Assembly (NCBI GenBank): GCA_017397895.1
Contig: JAFQHP010000026.1
Span: forward strand, 1 to 52,467
DNA length: 52,467 nt
From: Clostridia bacterium
GTDB taxonomy: Bacteria; Bacillota; Clostridia; Christensenellales; Aristaeellaceae
Direction of reading: 5' to 3'
Translations under genes and position numbers: made by a program
In this document: piece after piece, positions 15,842 to 23,490 of the stretch
Numbering within the stretch: position 1 is the stretch's first letter
Layout of the letters: each line of letters starts with the position of its first letter
Notes under the pieces: generated by a model
The model's database searches: none
Told to the model about the DNA's origin: nothing
Seen by the model: the letters and a program-made list of their open reading frames with translations, nothing else

Positions 15842-15873
15842 AATAAATCACATGCCTTTCACGTTTTTTTGTC

Positions 15874-15902
15874 AGTATACCACATCTTTTCCGTTTGCGA
15901 AA
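15874..15902 (-). promoter_or_regulatory. Promoter of the anchored protein-GNAT pair
   Basis: Minus strand: TTTCGC (15897-15902), 17-base spacer, TATACT (15874-15879). Confidence 0.55.
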
Positions 15903-15917
15903 GCCCATTTCACCTGC

Positions 15918-15946
15918 TTTACGGACGGGCGGAAATATGGTACAAT
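15918..15946 (+). promoter_or_regulatory. Promoter of the isomerase pair
   Basis: TTTACG (15918-15923), 17-base spacer, TACAAT (15941-15946). The -10 lies in a small inverted repeat, GTACAATCTTTGTAC. Confidence 0.65.
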
Positions 15947-15984
15947 CTTTGTACAGACAAAAATGATAAGGAGCGGATGAACGG

Positions 15985-16710
15985 ATGGATTATGGCGTTC
16001 AGATGTACAGCCTGCGGGACCAGGTGGCGGCGGATTATGAAAAAGCGCTGCACATTGTGGCCGGGCAGGGGTACAAAAAGGCGGAATTGTTTGGCGGCAT
16101 GACCCCTTCTGCCAAAGTCATCCGTCAGTGGGCGGATGCGGCAGGGCTTGCCATTTCCGGCACCCATACCGGGGCGGACGCACTGGCGGCGGACCTGATG
16201 GAAAAAACGATTGCAGATCACCATACCCTGGGCTGCTCCCTTTTGATTATTCCGGGCCATGACCTGAGCACGAAGGAAAAGCTGGATCAGTTTATTGCGC
16301 TTGTGAATGATGCCAAGCCCAAGCTGCAGGCGGCGGGCATCACCCTTTGCTATCACAACCACAGCCACGAATTTATGCCCAATGAAGACGGGCAGATCAT
16401 TTATGACGAACTGGTGCAGCGCACCGATATGCGGCTGGAGCTGGATACCTACTGGGCCTGGAACGCCGGGCGGAATCCTGTGGAAATGATGGAGCAATTG
16501 AAGGAAAGGCTGGTGGCTATCCACCTGAAGGATGGCTTCATGGGCGGCGAAGGGATGCCGCTGGGAAAGGGTGCAGCGCCGGTGAAGGATGTATGGAGGA
16601 AAGCAAAAGAAATGAAATTGATGATGATTGTGGAAAGCGAAACCCAGCGGCCGGATGGGCCCACTGAAACCGGGGAATGTATGGCGTACCTGCGTTCCCT
16701 GGAGGGCTGA
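15985..16710 (+). CDS. Sugar phosphate isomerase/epimerase family TIM barrel (first of pair)
   Basis: A 241-residue Xylose-isomerase-like/AP-endonuclease-2 family TIM barrel. Family features are the opening MDYGVQMYSLRDQV, the strand ITLCYHNHSHEF (metal-binding His region), LELDTYWAWNAG and the late AIHLKDGF, followed by MMIVESE with the conserved Glu. Members interconvert or epimerise sugars and polyols using a divalent metal. The exact substrate cannot be read. AAGGAG lies 11 bases before the ATG. The stop TGA shares a base with the ATG of the next gene, which belongs to the same superfamily, so the two probably work in one pathway. Confidence 0.87.
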   Translation: MDYGVQMYSLRDQVAADYEKALHIVAGQGYKKAELFGGMTPSAKVIRQWADAAGLAISGTHTGADALAADLMEKTIADHHTLGCSLLIIPGHDLSTKEKLDQFIALVNDAKPKLQAAGITLCYHNHSHEFMPNEDGQIIYDELVQRTDMRLELDTYWAWNAGRNPVEMMEQLKERLVAIHLKDGFMGGEGMPLGKGAAPVKDVWRKAKEMKLMMIVESETQRPDGPTETGECMAYLRSLEG

Positions 16711-17519
16711 TGCCCATCCTGGGCGCCCGGGCCCATGATTACCGGGGCAGCTCGCCGGAGGAGCTGTTTGGAAATATTTCAGGGGACGGCTTCGGGGCCA
16801 TTCAATTGGCGTTCCCCAAATCCTTTGGCGTAGCATATCCCATTCCGGAAAGTTTTCTGGAAGAAACGGCTGCGGCGCTGGAAAAGCATTGCCTGCACCT
16901 GGCGGTGGTGGGCTGCTATATTGACCCTGCCCTGCCGGACAAGGAAATGACCCGGGCCCAGGTGGAGAAATTCATCAGCGCCCTGCCGGCGGCCAAGGCC
17001 CTTGGGGCCGGGTGCGTGGGCACGGAAACCACCAATTTTTTGAAAGCCGGCGGCGACAGAAAAAAAGCGCTGCCCATCCTCATCGACAGCGTGAAGCGCA
17101 TGGCGGAAGCGGCGGAAAAAACGGGCGTGGATATTGGCATTGAGCCGGTGTATGACCATGTGATGCACACTGTGGAAGAAACGCTGGACGTGATTGAGAA
17201 GGTGGGAAGCCAAAGGGTGAAGGTGATCTGGGATGCGGTGAACGTGCTGTCTTTGGAAACGGCGCATGACCAGCCCGGTTTTTTCCGTATGTGCTATGAG
17301 GCGTTCAAAGGAAAACTGGTTGCCATGCACCTGAAGGATTTCACCTTCGATGCAAACGGCAAAAAGCCTTCCGCACCGCTGTTTGAAGGGCAATTGAACG
17401 TGGAAGCGTTGCTGAGCCTGGTGCGGCAGGAAGAAAGGCTGCCCATCCTGCGGGAGGAAGCGCTGCCGGCAAGAAGCAGGCAGGAAATTGCCGCCATCCG
17501 GGAAATTTTAAAGAAATAA
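16710..17519 (+). CDS. Sugar phosphate isomerase/epimerase family TIM barrel (second of pair)
   Basis: A 269-residue protein of the same superfamily as the upstream gene but only distantly similar. It carries LGAGCVGTETTNF, VDIGIEPVYDHVMHT (metal-ligand Glu and His), VIWDAVNVLS (Asp) and VAMHLKDFTF (His). Start ATG at 16710 overlaps the previous stop by one base with GGAGGG as ribosome site; an earlier in-frame ATG lies inside the upstream gene and lacks a site. The function is inferred as a metal-dependent keto-sugar epimerase or isomerase. A minus-strand terminator stem begins at its stop codon. Confidence 0.86.
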   Translation: MPILGARAHDYRGSSPEELFGNISGDGFGAIQLAFPKSFGVAYPIPESFLEETAAALEKHCLHLAVVGCYIDPALPDKEMTRAQVEKFISALPAAKALGAGCVGTETTNFLKAGGDRKKALPILIDSVKRMAEAAEKTGVDIGIEPVYDHVMHTVEETLDVIEKVGSQRVKVIWDAVNVLSLETAHDQPGFFRMCYEAFKGKLVAMHLKDFTFDANGKKPSAPLFEGQLNVEALLSLVRQEERLPILREEALPARSRQEIAAIREILKK

Positions 17520-17557
17520 AAAATACGCCGTGCATATTTTTCATGCTTGCGGCGTAT
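17516..17557 (-). terminator. Terminator for the minus-strand PfkB/ABC operon
   Basis: ATACGCCG (17523-17530) pairs with CGGCGTAT (17550-17557). On the minus strand the stem is followed by TTTTTATTT, which runs into the stop of the convergent isomerase gene. Between this and the plus-strand terminator lies a further bulged stem (17575-17614). Confidence 0.75.
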
Positions 17558-17643
17558 GATAAGAGCGAAACAGGAAGTGTATGGGGAGGGCTTTTCAGGG
17601 GGAAAGCCACACTTCTGAATGTTTCAGGAGGGTCTGTCCGATG

Positions 17644-17666
17644 GGAGAGACTCTCCTCTTTTTTTA
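17644..17666 (+). terminator. Terminator for the plus-strand isomerase pair
   Basis: Short stem GGAGA/TCTCC followed by TCTTTTTTTA. The T run overlaps the stop codon of the convergent PfkB gene, so each operon's terminator lies at the other gene's end. Confidence 0.6.
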
Positions 17667-18551
17667 TACTTCCTCTGCAAAGGGAATGGAAGCAGCGGCG
17701 CCCTTGCGGGAAACGGTGATGGCGGCGGCCCGGCAGGCGTAGGGCACGGCTTCTTCCAGGGTGCGGCCCCGGCACAGTTGTACGCACAGGGCGCCCACAA
17801 AGGTATCCCCGGCGGAGGTGGTGTCCACGGCTCGGGTTTTCACGGCCGGGCAGAAGCGGATCGCGTCTTCCATGTGCCAGGCACAGCCCTTTTCACCCCT
17901 TGTGATCAGCACGTTTTTCACGCCCTTTTCCCGGAAAAGGCGGATGTTTTCCCGGCAGCCTTCCTCCGTATCGGCTTGGGTGCCGGAGAGGACGGCGGCT
18001 TCATGCTCGTTGGGGATGAAATAATCCACCAGGGGGTAAATGTCCTCCGGAAGCGGCGCGGCGGGGGCAGGGTTCAGAAACACGGGCACATGGGCGGCGT
18101 GCGCCATTTGGATGGCGGCGCAAACCGTTTCGATTGGGATTTCCAGTTGCAATATCACGGCGGCGGCGCTTTCGATCAGCTGCCTTTTTTCGGAAAGCAT
18201 TTCCCGTGTCAGGCAGGCGTTGGCGCCGGGGTGCAAAAGGATGCAGTTATCGCCCTGCACCACGGTGATCATGGCCATGCCGGTGGAGGCCTTTTCGGTA
18301 CATACGCCTTCGAAAAGAACTTGATTATCCTGCATGGCGCGCAGCAGCATGGCGCCGTTCATATCATTGCCCACAGCACCCAGGAAAGCCGCGTTTCCAC
18401 CCAGCCTTCGCACGGCGATGGCCTGGTTCAGCCCTTTGCCGCCGATGTTCACGGAAAAATCACGGCCGGGCAGGGTTTCGCCTATGCGGGGAAGCCGGTC
18501 CGCGTGGATGACGTAATCGGCATTGGCGCTGCCGATGATGAGGATGTGCAT
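17664..18551 (-). CDS. PfkB family sugar kinase (ribokinase-like)
   Basis: A 295-residue kinase with the ribokinase layout: ILIIGSANADYVIHADRLPR at the start, the substrate loop SVNIGGKGLNQAIAVRRLGG, then GAVGNDMNG, FIPNEHEA and LITRGEKGC. The C-terminal anion hole and base motif reads DTTSAGDTFVGAL, with the catalytic Asp in GD. It phosphorylates a sugar, most likely ribose given the match to RbsK. An rpiB gene lies on the other strand beyond the operon. The start at 18551 has GGAGG 6 bases upstream; earlier Met codons fall within recO. It is the last gene of the ABC-recO operon, 19 bases after recO. Confidence 0.9.
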   Translation of the reverse strand: MHILIIGSANADYVIHADRLPRIGETLPGRDFSVNIGGKGLNQAIAVRRLGGNAAFLGAVGNDMNGAMLLRAMQDNQVLFEGVCTEKASTGMAMITVVQGDNCILLHPGANACLTREMLSEKRQLIESAAAVILQLEIPIETVCAAIQMAHAAHVPVFLNPAPAAPLPEDIYPLVDYFIPNEHEAAVLSGTQADTEEGCRENIRLFREKGVKNVLITRGEKGCAWHMEDAIRFCPAVKTRAVDTTSAGDTFVGALCVQLCRGRTLEEAVPYACRAAAITVSRKGAAASIPFAEEV

Positions 18552-18570
18552 ATTTTCCTCCTTTTCCTCC

Positions 18571-19293
18571 TTAAAACAGGCCTTTGCGGCGGATGGGCTT
18601 TTCCAGCCTTTCCTCCAGGAAAGCGGCAAGCAAAGCGCCGGGGGCGTCTCCTTCCGGACAAAGGGTTTTATCAATGCCCACCACCAGTACGTCCCGCATC
18701 CAGGCGTTTTCCCGGGGGGAGAGGGACAAAAGCCTGTCCATCATTTCGCTGCATTCGGGGCACACCAGCCCCCCGTCCACCGCATCAAAATGGCGGATTT
18801 CCTTTTCCTCCAGCCGGCGGCCGCATTTTACGCAGTGGCTGAGCCGGGGCTGGTAACCGCTGATGGCAGCGGCGTGGAGCAGGAAGGCGGCGGTGACGGC
18901 CTTTTCGTCCCTTTCCTGGAAGCACAGCCGGGACAGGGAGCGGATGAGCAGCGTGAACAGGTGCAGATTGGGTTCATTCGGCTGGGCCATGGCTTCGCAC
19001 ACGGACAGCATATAGGTGGCGTATTTCAGCCGGTCGTAATCATGTCTCAGGGCAAAGAAGCTTTCGTTCATCTGGCAGGATACCACCGTCATGCGGCCCT
19101 TGCCGGTGTAGAGCACATATTCCCCGAAGGCGAACCACTCGCTGCAGGCAAGCAGGGGACTGCCGATTTTTTTGCAGCCCCGGCACAGTGCCTCCACCCG
19201 GCCCAGGGTGGGGGAAAAAAGGGTCAGCATCCGGTCATGCTCCCTGTAATCGGCGTGGCGCAGCACAATGGCCTGGCAGGTAATGTGGGGCAA
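18571..19293 (-). CDS. recO: DNA repair protein RecO
   Basis: A 240-residue recombination mediator that loads RecA and anneals single strands in the RecFOR pathway. The N-terminal OB fold begins ITCQAIVLRHADYREHDRML, and the C-terminal domain has the zinc site CVKCGRRL...CPEC of most Bacillota RecO proteins. A TTG start at 19293 was chosen: AGGGAG lies 9 bases upstream, the length matches the family, and it leaves 5 bases after the ABC permease stop. A longer ATG start would overlap the permease by ~90 bases. Its placement behind an ABC exporter is unusual; recO normally sits with era. Confidence 0.9.
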   Translation of the reverse strand: MPHITCQAIVLRHADYREHDRMLTLFSPTLGRVEALCRGCKKIGSPLLACSEWFAFGEYVLYTGKGRMTVVSCQMNESFFALRHDYDRLKYATYMLSVCEAMAQPNEPNLHLFTLLIRSLSRLCFQERDEKAVTAAFLLHAAAISGYQPRLSHCVKCGRRLEEKEIRHFDAVDGGLVCPECSEMMDRLLSLSPRENAWMRDVLVVGIDKTLCPEGDAPGALLAAFLEERLEKPIRRKGLF

Positions 19294-19298
19294 AAGGC

Positions 19299-20099
19299 TC
19301 AACTCCCTGTGGAACGGTAATATTTCATGGCTTTCTGAAACACAAAATACATGATGATAAAGAACATAAGCCCGGCCATAGGGCACAGGAAGGCGATTGC
19401 GCCGTCCATGCCCATCAGGGGTTTGTCCAGTATCACGGTGGCGGGCACGTGCAATACCAGGGCAAAGGGGGCCAGCGTGCCAAAGAGTACCCTAAGGGGC
19501 CCGGGGTAGATATCGATGGGATACTGGCAGGCGCTGCGGCCGCCGTAGGTGACGGCGTTCACCAGCTCAATGGACTTCACCGAATGTACCGCAAACACCG
19601 CTTCAATGAGGAACAATCCCAGTATCAACAGCATACCAAAGAAAACGGCTTCGGTAAAGAGAAAAATTTTCGGAACCGTCCAGATTACCCCGCTTTCCCG
19701 GCAGCCCAAGGCCAGCGCCGCCGCCCCCACTGCAATGCAGCCGATGCGCCGGGGGTCAATGGCATGGCAGAGCACTTGGGTCATAATACCCCGGGGACGC
19801 AGGAAAAAGGTATCCAGATTGCCGGAGCGGATGAGGGCGGCAAAATTGCCGGTGATGCCCCGGCCAAAGCACTCCGTCAGGTAAAAGGTGATGCTCATGA
19901 TGCCAAAGAAGAAAAGCAGATCCCCGCCTGTCCACTGGTTCAGCGCCTGAAAGCGGTTCAAAATCAGAAGCACCGCCATCATTTCGCCTCCCTCCATCAC
20001 AATCTGGGCGATGGTTTGCAGGCAGAAGCTCCAGGGGTATTGCAGCTGGCTTTTGAGCAGCATTTTCATGGAATGGAGGTATAATTTCACGGTGTTCAT
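19299..20099 (-). CDS. ABC-2 type transporter permease (DUF990-like), second subunit
   Basis: A 266-residue membrane protein with about six helices, of the ABC2_membrane_6 type that pairs with another ABC-2 permease. Recognisable parts are the amphipathic opening YLHSMKMLLKSQLQYPWSF, the conserved SGNLDTFFLRP segment and the final short basic tail. With the upstream permease and ATPase it should form an exporter of unknown substrate. The ATG at 20099 has GGGAGG 9 bases upstream and lies 5 bases after the preceding stop. Confidence 0.86.
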   Translation of the reverse strand: MNTVKLYLHSMKMLLKSQLQYPWSFCLQTIAQIVMEGGEMMAVLLILNRFQALNQWTGGDLLFFFGIMSITFYLTECFGRGITGNFAALIRSGNLDTFFLRPRGIMTQVLCHAIDPRRIGCIAVGAAALALGCRESGVIWTVPKIFLFTEAVFFGMLLILGLFLIEAVFAVHSVKSIELVNAVTYGGRSACQYPIDIYPGPLRVLFGTLAPFALVLHVPATVILDKPLMGMDGAIAFLCPMAGLMFFIIMYFVFQKAMKYYRSTGS

Positions 20100-20104
20100 G
20101 CTAC

Positions 20105-20896
20105 TTAACCTCCCTGTACAATCATTTTGCGGGTGTTTTTCTGCCACAGGTGTATGCCGATGGCCAGGAAAATGCCAAGCCATATAAGCTGGATGAGGAA
20201 AGTGCTCCCTGCGGCGGACAGGGGCGTTTCTCCGGTGTAGAGGCGGATGGGGGCGTCAAGCAATTGGGCGTAGGGCAAAAGCTGCACCACCTGCTGCCAG
20301 CTTTCCGGGAAGAGGGTCAGGGGCAGGATGTTGCCGGAAAAGGTGGTCATCAGCAGGTTCAAAAGGGCCTGGAAGCCCCGGAAATCGATGGTGCGCATGG
20401 AGATACCCATGGTGATGTTTTCCAGGGCGCACATGCATAGAAGGCCCAGTCCCAGCCCCATCAGCGCACAAAGGAGCGCCGGCAGGGAAGCAGGGGCGGC
20501 AATGCCCCAGCCCGCGGGCAGGAGGCTTGCAAACAGCAGCATGGGAACGGCCCGGAGCAGACTGCCCATCAGCTTCATGGCGCCGATGCGGGCATAATAA
20601 TAGCCGTACAGGTTCACCGGCCGGCACAGTTCATAAGCGATGCCTCCGGTGCGGATTTTGTCCATCAGGTCGTTATCGGAGGAAAGCAGCATCCGGAAAA
20701 AGGCCTGCTGCAGCCACACATAGGTGCAGATGGAGGAAAGGGGCATGGCCTGGGGGCTGCCCAGATACAGCGCCCGGTACAGGGCGATGAGAATCAGCCC
20801 GAACACCATCTGGCACACAATGCCCCCCAGGGCAGCGCCCCGGTACTGAATTTCCATTTTCCAGCGCATGAGGAAGGTGGACAGGTATTTTCTCAT
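20105..20896 (-). CDS. ABC-2 type transporter permease, first subunit
   Basis: A 263-residue membrane protein with about six helices. It shares the family landmarks of paired ABC-2 permeases, including MEIQYRGAALGGIVCQ at the first helix and TGGIAYELCRPVNLYGYY after helix two, the same position as the SGNLDTFFLRP motif of its partner. Its ATG overlaps the ATPase stop by four bases, so stoichiometric synthesis is expected. Confidence 0.86.
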   Translation of the reverse strand: MRKYLSTFLMRWKMEIQYRGAALGGIVCQMVFGLILIALYRALYLGSPQAMPLSSICTYVWLQQAFFRMLLSSDNDLMDKIRTGGIAYELCRPVNLYGYYYARIGAMKLMGSLLRAVPMLLFASLLPAGWGIAAPASLPALLCALMGLGLGLLCMCALENITMGISMRTIDFRGFQALLNLLMTTFSGNILPLTLFPESWQQVVQLLPYAQLLDAPIRLYTGETPLSAAGSTFLIQLIWLGIFLAIGIHLWQKNTRKMIVQGG

Positions 20897-21858
20897 AGGT
20901 CCATCTCCTTGTACATCCGGGCGATGAGATGGTCGATATTCTGAGACTGGGCGGTCATTTCCTGCATGGAACCGGCCTTTTGCAAAAGGGCCAGCATCTC
21001 GGCGGTGGGGATCGTTTCCGGCGCATAGGTGATGATGTAGTTATCCCCGTCCTTTTGCAGGGAGCAGCTATCTGGCAGGGCGGAAAAGTCAGGATCGGCG
21101 TCATAGCGCACGTTGATGGTGCGCTGGGTATCGTACCGGGCAAGCAATTCCGGCAGGTGGCCGTCATACAGCTTTTTTCCATGGCCCAGCACCATCACCC
21201 GGCTGCAGAGCGCCGCAATATCCTCCATATCGTGGGTGGTAAGGAGGATGGTGGTGCCTTTTTCCTTGTTTTCTTTTTGCAGAAACTCCCGCAGCTTCAG
21301 CTTGCTCACGGCGTCCAGGCCGATGGTGGGTTCATCCAGGAACAAAAGCTTTGGGCTATGGAGAAGGCTGCCGCAAAGCTCCGCCCGCATCCGCTGCCCC
21401 AGGCTCATCAGCCGCAGGGGCGTGTGCAATAGGCTTGTCAGGTCCAAGGCATCGGCCAGCTCCTCCAGCCGCTTTTCAAAGGCATTTCTTTCTACTTTAT
21501 ATATATCCCGAAGAAGCTGATAGCTGTCCAGGATGGGCACGTCCCACCATAGCTGCATCCTCTGGCCGAACACCACGCCGATGTGCTGCACATGGTTTTT
21601 GCGGTCCTTCCAGGGGGTGAAGCCGCCCACGTTGGCGCATCCGCTGTCCGGGGTGAGGATGCCGGAGAGAATTTTGACGGACGTGCTTTTTCCGGCGCCG
21701 TTGGGGCCGATGTAGCCCACCAGCTCCCCCTTGTCAATGCTGAAAGAAACATCCTGCAGGGCATGGATGACGGTTTTTTCCCGCAGGAAATGTCCCTTTT
21801 CCCGTTTTTTGCGCACGGTAAAGGATTTGTTGAGGTGCTCAACTTCAATAAAGTGCAT
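20893..21858 (-). CDS. ABC transporter ATP-binding protein
   Basis: A 321-residue ABC ATPase. Walker A GPNGAGKST is at residues 51-59, the Q-loop is in VFGQRMQLWWD, the signature is LMSLGQRMRAEL (a Gly-Gln form of LSGGQ), Walker B is LLFLDEPTIGLD and the switch His is TTHDMED. The signature variant and the ~80-residue C-terminal extension are typical of ATPases paired with DUF990-type permeases. GGAGG precedes the ATG. The strong promoter at 21919-21947 drives the operon ATPase-permease-permease-recO-PfkB kinase. Substrate not predictable. Confidence 0.9.
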   Translation of the reverse strand: MHFIEVEHLNKSFTVRKKREKGHFLREKTVIHALQDVSFSIDKGELVGYIGPNGAGKSTSVKILSGILTPDSGCANVGGFTPWKDRKNHVQHIGVVFGQRMQLWWDVPILDSYQLLRDIYKVERNAFEKRLEELADALDLTSLLHTPLRLMSLGQRMRAELCGSLLHSPKLLFLDEPTIGLDAVSKLKLREFLQKENKEKGTTILLTTHDMEDIAALCSRVMVLGHGKKLYDGHLPELLARYDTQRTINVRYDADPDFSALPDSCSLQKDGDNYIITYAPETIPTAEMLALLQKAGSMQEMTAQSQNIDHLIARMYKEMDL

Positions 21859-21918
21859 CTGTTCCTCCGTATGAAATTGAATGTCGGTCGAACGTGCGTA
21901 TCAGAAACGTGGAGGGCT

Positions 21919-21947
21919 ATTGTAGCAAAAGATGAGAGGAATGTCAA
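21919..21947 (-). promoter_or_regulatory. Sigma-A promoter of the ABC-recO-PfkB operon
   Basis: Minus strand: perfect TTGACA (21942-21947), 17-base spacer, TACAAT (21919-21924). Confidence 0.82.
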
Positions 21948-21957
21948 CGGTTTTTGC

Positions 21958-21986
21958 TTGATATACCCATGAAAATGGTGTATACT
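21958..21986 (+). promoter_or_regulatory. Sigma-A promoter of rpiB
   Basis: TTGATA (21958-21963), 17-base spacer, TATACT (21981-21986). Confidence 0.75.
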
Positions 21987-22022
21987 GATGATAATTCTGG
22001 AGAAAGAAAGGAAGTTACTGCT

Positions 22023-22478
22023 ATGAAGATTGCCATCGCCTGTGATCCTGCCGGGATGCCCCTGAAGGGCCCCATTGAAGAACTTTTGCAGGAAAAGGGC
22101 ATTGAATATGTTGACCTGGGCATGAACGAAGGCGAAAGCCGGGATTACCCCATCTACGCCGTGCGGGTGGCCAACAAGGTGGTCAGCGGCGAATGCGAGC
22201 TGGGCATTGTGCTGTGCGGCACGGGCGTGGGCATTTCCATGGCTGCCAATAAGGTGGACGGCATCCGCTGCTGCTGCTGCTCCGACTGCTTCAGTGCCAA
22301 AATGAGCCGCGCCCATAACGACGCCAATATGCTGGCCCTGGGTGGCCGGGTGATCGCCCCGGAATATGCCAGATTGATCGTGGAAACCTGGCTGGAGGGC
22401 GAATTTGAAGGCGGCGGCCGGCACCAGAAGCGCATCGATATGTTCAAAATCATTGAACAGGGCGGCCAGCTGGAATAA
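22023..22478 (+). CDS. rpiB: Ribose-5-phosphate isomerase B
   Basis: A 151-residue RpiB/LacAB family enzyme that interconverts ribose 5-phosphate and ribulose 5-phosphate in the pentose phosphate pathway. The active-site motif GIVLCGTGVGISMAANK gives Cys65 and Thr67, and SRAHNDANMLALGGR gives His98, aligning with Cys66 and His99 of E. coli RpiB. AGGAAG precedes the ATG at 22023. A stretch CCCC (residues 83-86) is unusual but outside the catalytic positions. It has its own promoter and terminator and stands alone. Confidence 0.92.
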   Translation: MKIAIACDPAGMPLKGPIEELLQEKGIEYVDLGMNEGESRDYPIYAVRVANKVVSGECELGIVLCGTGVGISMAANKVDGIRCCCCSDCFSAKMSRAHNDANMLALGGRVIAPEYARLIVETWLEGEFEGGGRHQKRIDMFKIIEQGGQLE

Positions 22479-22492
22479 AATCCGAAGACAGG

Positions 22493-22524
22493 ACGGGAGG
22501 GAAGGCCCCCTCCCGTTTTGTTTT
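22493..22524 (+). terminator. Terminator of rpiB
   Basis: ACGGGAGG (22493-22500) pairs with CCTCCCGT (22509-22516), followed by TTTTGTTTT. Confidence 0.85.
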
Positions 22525-22568
22525 GCAAAAAAGATTTCAAGAAAAATGCAAAAAAGTGAAAATGATGC

Positions 22569-22597
22569 TTGACAAACGGCTGAAAATGCTGTATTAT
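22569..22597 (+). promoter_or_regulatory. Sigma-A promoter of tRNA array 2
   Basis: Perfect TTGACA (22569-22574), 17-base spacer, TATTAT (22592-22597), 33 bases before tRNA-Val. Confidence 0.85.
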
Positions 22598-22630
22598 AAC
22601 TCTCGTGCCGCAAATGCAGCACATAGGCGG

Positions 22631-22706
22631 GGGAGCATAGCTCAGCTGGGAGAGCATCTGCCTTACAAGCAGAGGGTCACAGGTTCGAGCCCTGTTGTTC
22701 CCACCA
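22631..22706 (+). tRNA. tRNA-Val (UAC)
   Basis: Cloverleaf with acceptor GGGAGCA/TGTTCCC, anticodon loop CTTACAA, T arm AGGTTCGAGCCCT and encoded CCA. Confidence 0.96.
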
Positions 22707-22711
22707 TATAT

Positions 22712-22789
22712 GGCCCGGTAGTTCAGTCGGTTTAGAATGCCAGCCTGTCACGCTGGAGGTCGAGGGTTCGAGCCCCTTCCGGGTCGCCA
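22712..22789 (+). tRNA. tRNA-Asp (GUC)
   Basis: Cloverleaf with acceptor GGCCCGG/CCGGGTC, anticodon loop CTGTCAC, discriminator G and encoded CCA. Confidence 0.96.
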
Positions 22790-22792
22790 TAA

Positions 22793-22868
22793 GCCTTGGT
22801 AGCTCAGTCGGTAGAGCATGTGACTGAAAATCACAGTGTCGGTGGTTCGATTCCGCCCCAAGGCACCA
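22793..22868 (+). tRNA. tRNA-Phe (GAA)
   Basis: Cloverleaf with acceptor GCCTTGG/CCAAGGC, anticodon loop CTGAAAA and encoded CCA. Three bases separate it from tRNA-Asp. Confidence 0.96.
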
Positions 22869-22873
22869 TATAA

Positions 22874-22949
22874 GCGGTAGTAGCTCAGTTGGTAGAGCGC
22901 CACCTTGCCAAGGTGGAGGTCGCGAGTCCGAGCCTCGTCTACCGCTCCA
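22874..22949 (+). tRNA. tRNA-Gly (GCC)
   Basis: Cloverleaf with acceptor GCGGTAG/CTACCGC, anticodon loop TTGCCAA and encoded CCA. Confidence 0.96.
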
Positions 22950-22956
22950 TTTTTTC

Positions 22957-23031
22957 GGCGCAGTAGCCAAGTGGTAAGGCGAAGGTCTGCAAAACCTTTA
23001 TGCTCCAGTTCGAATCTGGACTGCGCCTCCA
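22957..23031 (+). tRNA. tRNA-Cys (GCA)
   Basis: Cloverleaf with acceptor GGCGCAG/CTGCGCC, anticodon loop CTGCAAA and encoded CCA. Last gene of the array; a terminator follows at once and an integrase fragment lies 190 bases downstream, so its 3' end is a candidate attachment site. Confidence 0.96.
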
Positions 23032-23039
23032 GTAAAAAG

Positions 23040-23079
23040 CACGGAAATCCTTATGATACAAGGGTTTCCGTGTTTTTTT
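23040..23079 (+). terminator. Terminator of tRNA array 2
   Basis: CACGGAAA (23040-23047) pairs with TTTCCGTG (23065-23072), with CCTT/AAGG inside the loop, followed by seven T. Confidence 0.9.
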
Positions 23080-23133
23080 GTTTTGTTTTTCATTCTTCTC
23101 CAAACTCCCCAAAAGGGGCTCAAAAACCCCGAA

Positions 23134-23181
23134 TTTGGTCGCCAATTTGGTCGCCAATTTGGTCGCTAAATGGTCGCTGAA
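23134..23181 (+). repeat. Four 12-bp tandem repeats beside the integrase fragment
   Basis: TTTGGTCGCCAA occurs twice exactly (23134-23145, 23146-23157), then as TTTGGTCGCTAA (23158-23169) and ATGGTCGCTGAA (23170-23181). Regular 12-bp direct repeats between a tRNA 3' end and an integrase gene look like arm-type integrase or excisionase binding sites. Confidence 0.7.
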
Positions 23182-23223
23182 AAATCTGGTTTTCAGCCCG
23201 TTTTGAAGGAGCATATTTGAGCA

Positions 23224-23427
23224 ATGCGCATGCAGAAGAATTGGGGCGACGGCACGGTCTATCAGGAAAGCGGAAACAAATGGACGGCGAAAATCAGCCT
23301 TGGCACCACCCCGGACGGCAAAGCACTTTTTAAGCGGTTCAGCGCCAGAACCAAAGGGGAAGTGGAAAAGAAATTAAAGGCTTTTAAGCGCTCTATGAAA
23401 TTAGACCAAAGGAGTATAGGTATATGA
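23224..23427 (+). pseudogene. Truncated tyrosine integrase (N-terminal arm-binding domain only)
   Basis: A 67-residue frame with the N-terminal AP2-like/Arm DNA-binding pattern of phage and ICE tyrosine recombinases: GDGTVYQESGNKWTAKISLG, then TTPDGKALFKRFSARTKGEV and a basic helix. A full integrase has 370-400 residues; the core-binding and catalytic domains are absent and the frame ends soon after. Together with its position 190 bases after tRNA-Cys and the 12-bp repeats, this marks the decayed end of an integrated element. AAGGAG lies upstream. I cannot see the matching attachment site further downstream. Confidence 0.72.
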
Positions 23428-23446
23428 AAATGATGGTATAAAGAGT

Positions 23447-23472
23447 GCCCCTCACTCTATTGAGAGAGGGGC
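23447..23472. terminator. Hairpin between the integrase remnant and the secreted-protein gene
   Basis: GCCCCTC..CTC pairs with GAG..GAGGGGC around a short loop. T tracts on both sides are short (CTTTAT on plus, CTCTTTAT on minus); it probably ends the minus-strand transcript of 23491-24156. Confidence 0.5.
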
Positions 23473-23490
23473 TGCTTTATATATAAGGTA

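Noticed and set aside
20893..21858. Antibiotic-resistance ABC system
   Set aside because: The DUF990-type ABC-2 set has no substrate-specific signature, so naming a drug would be unsupported.
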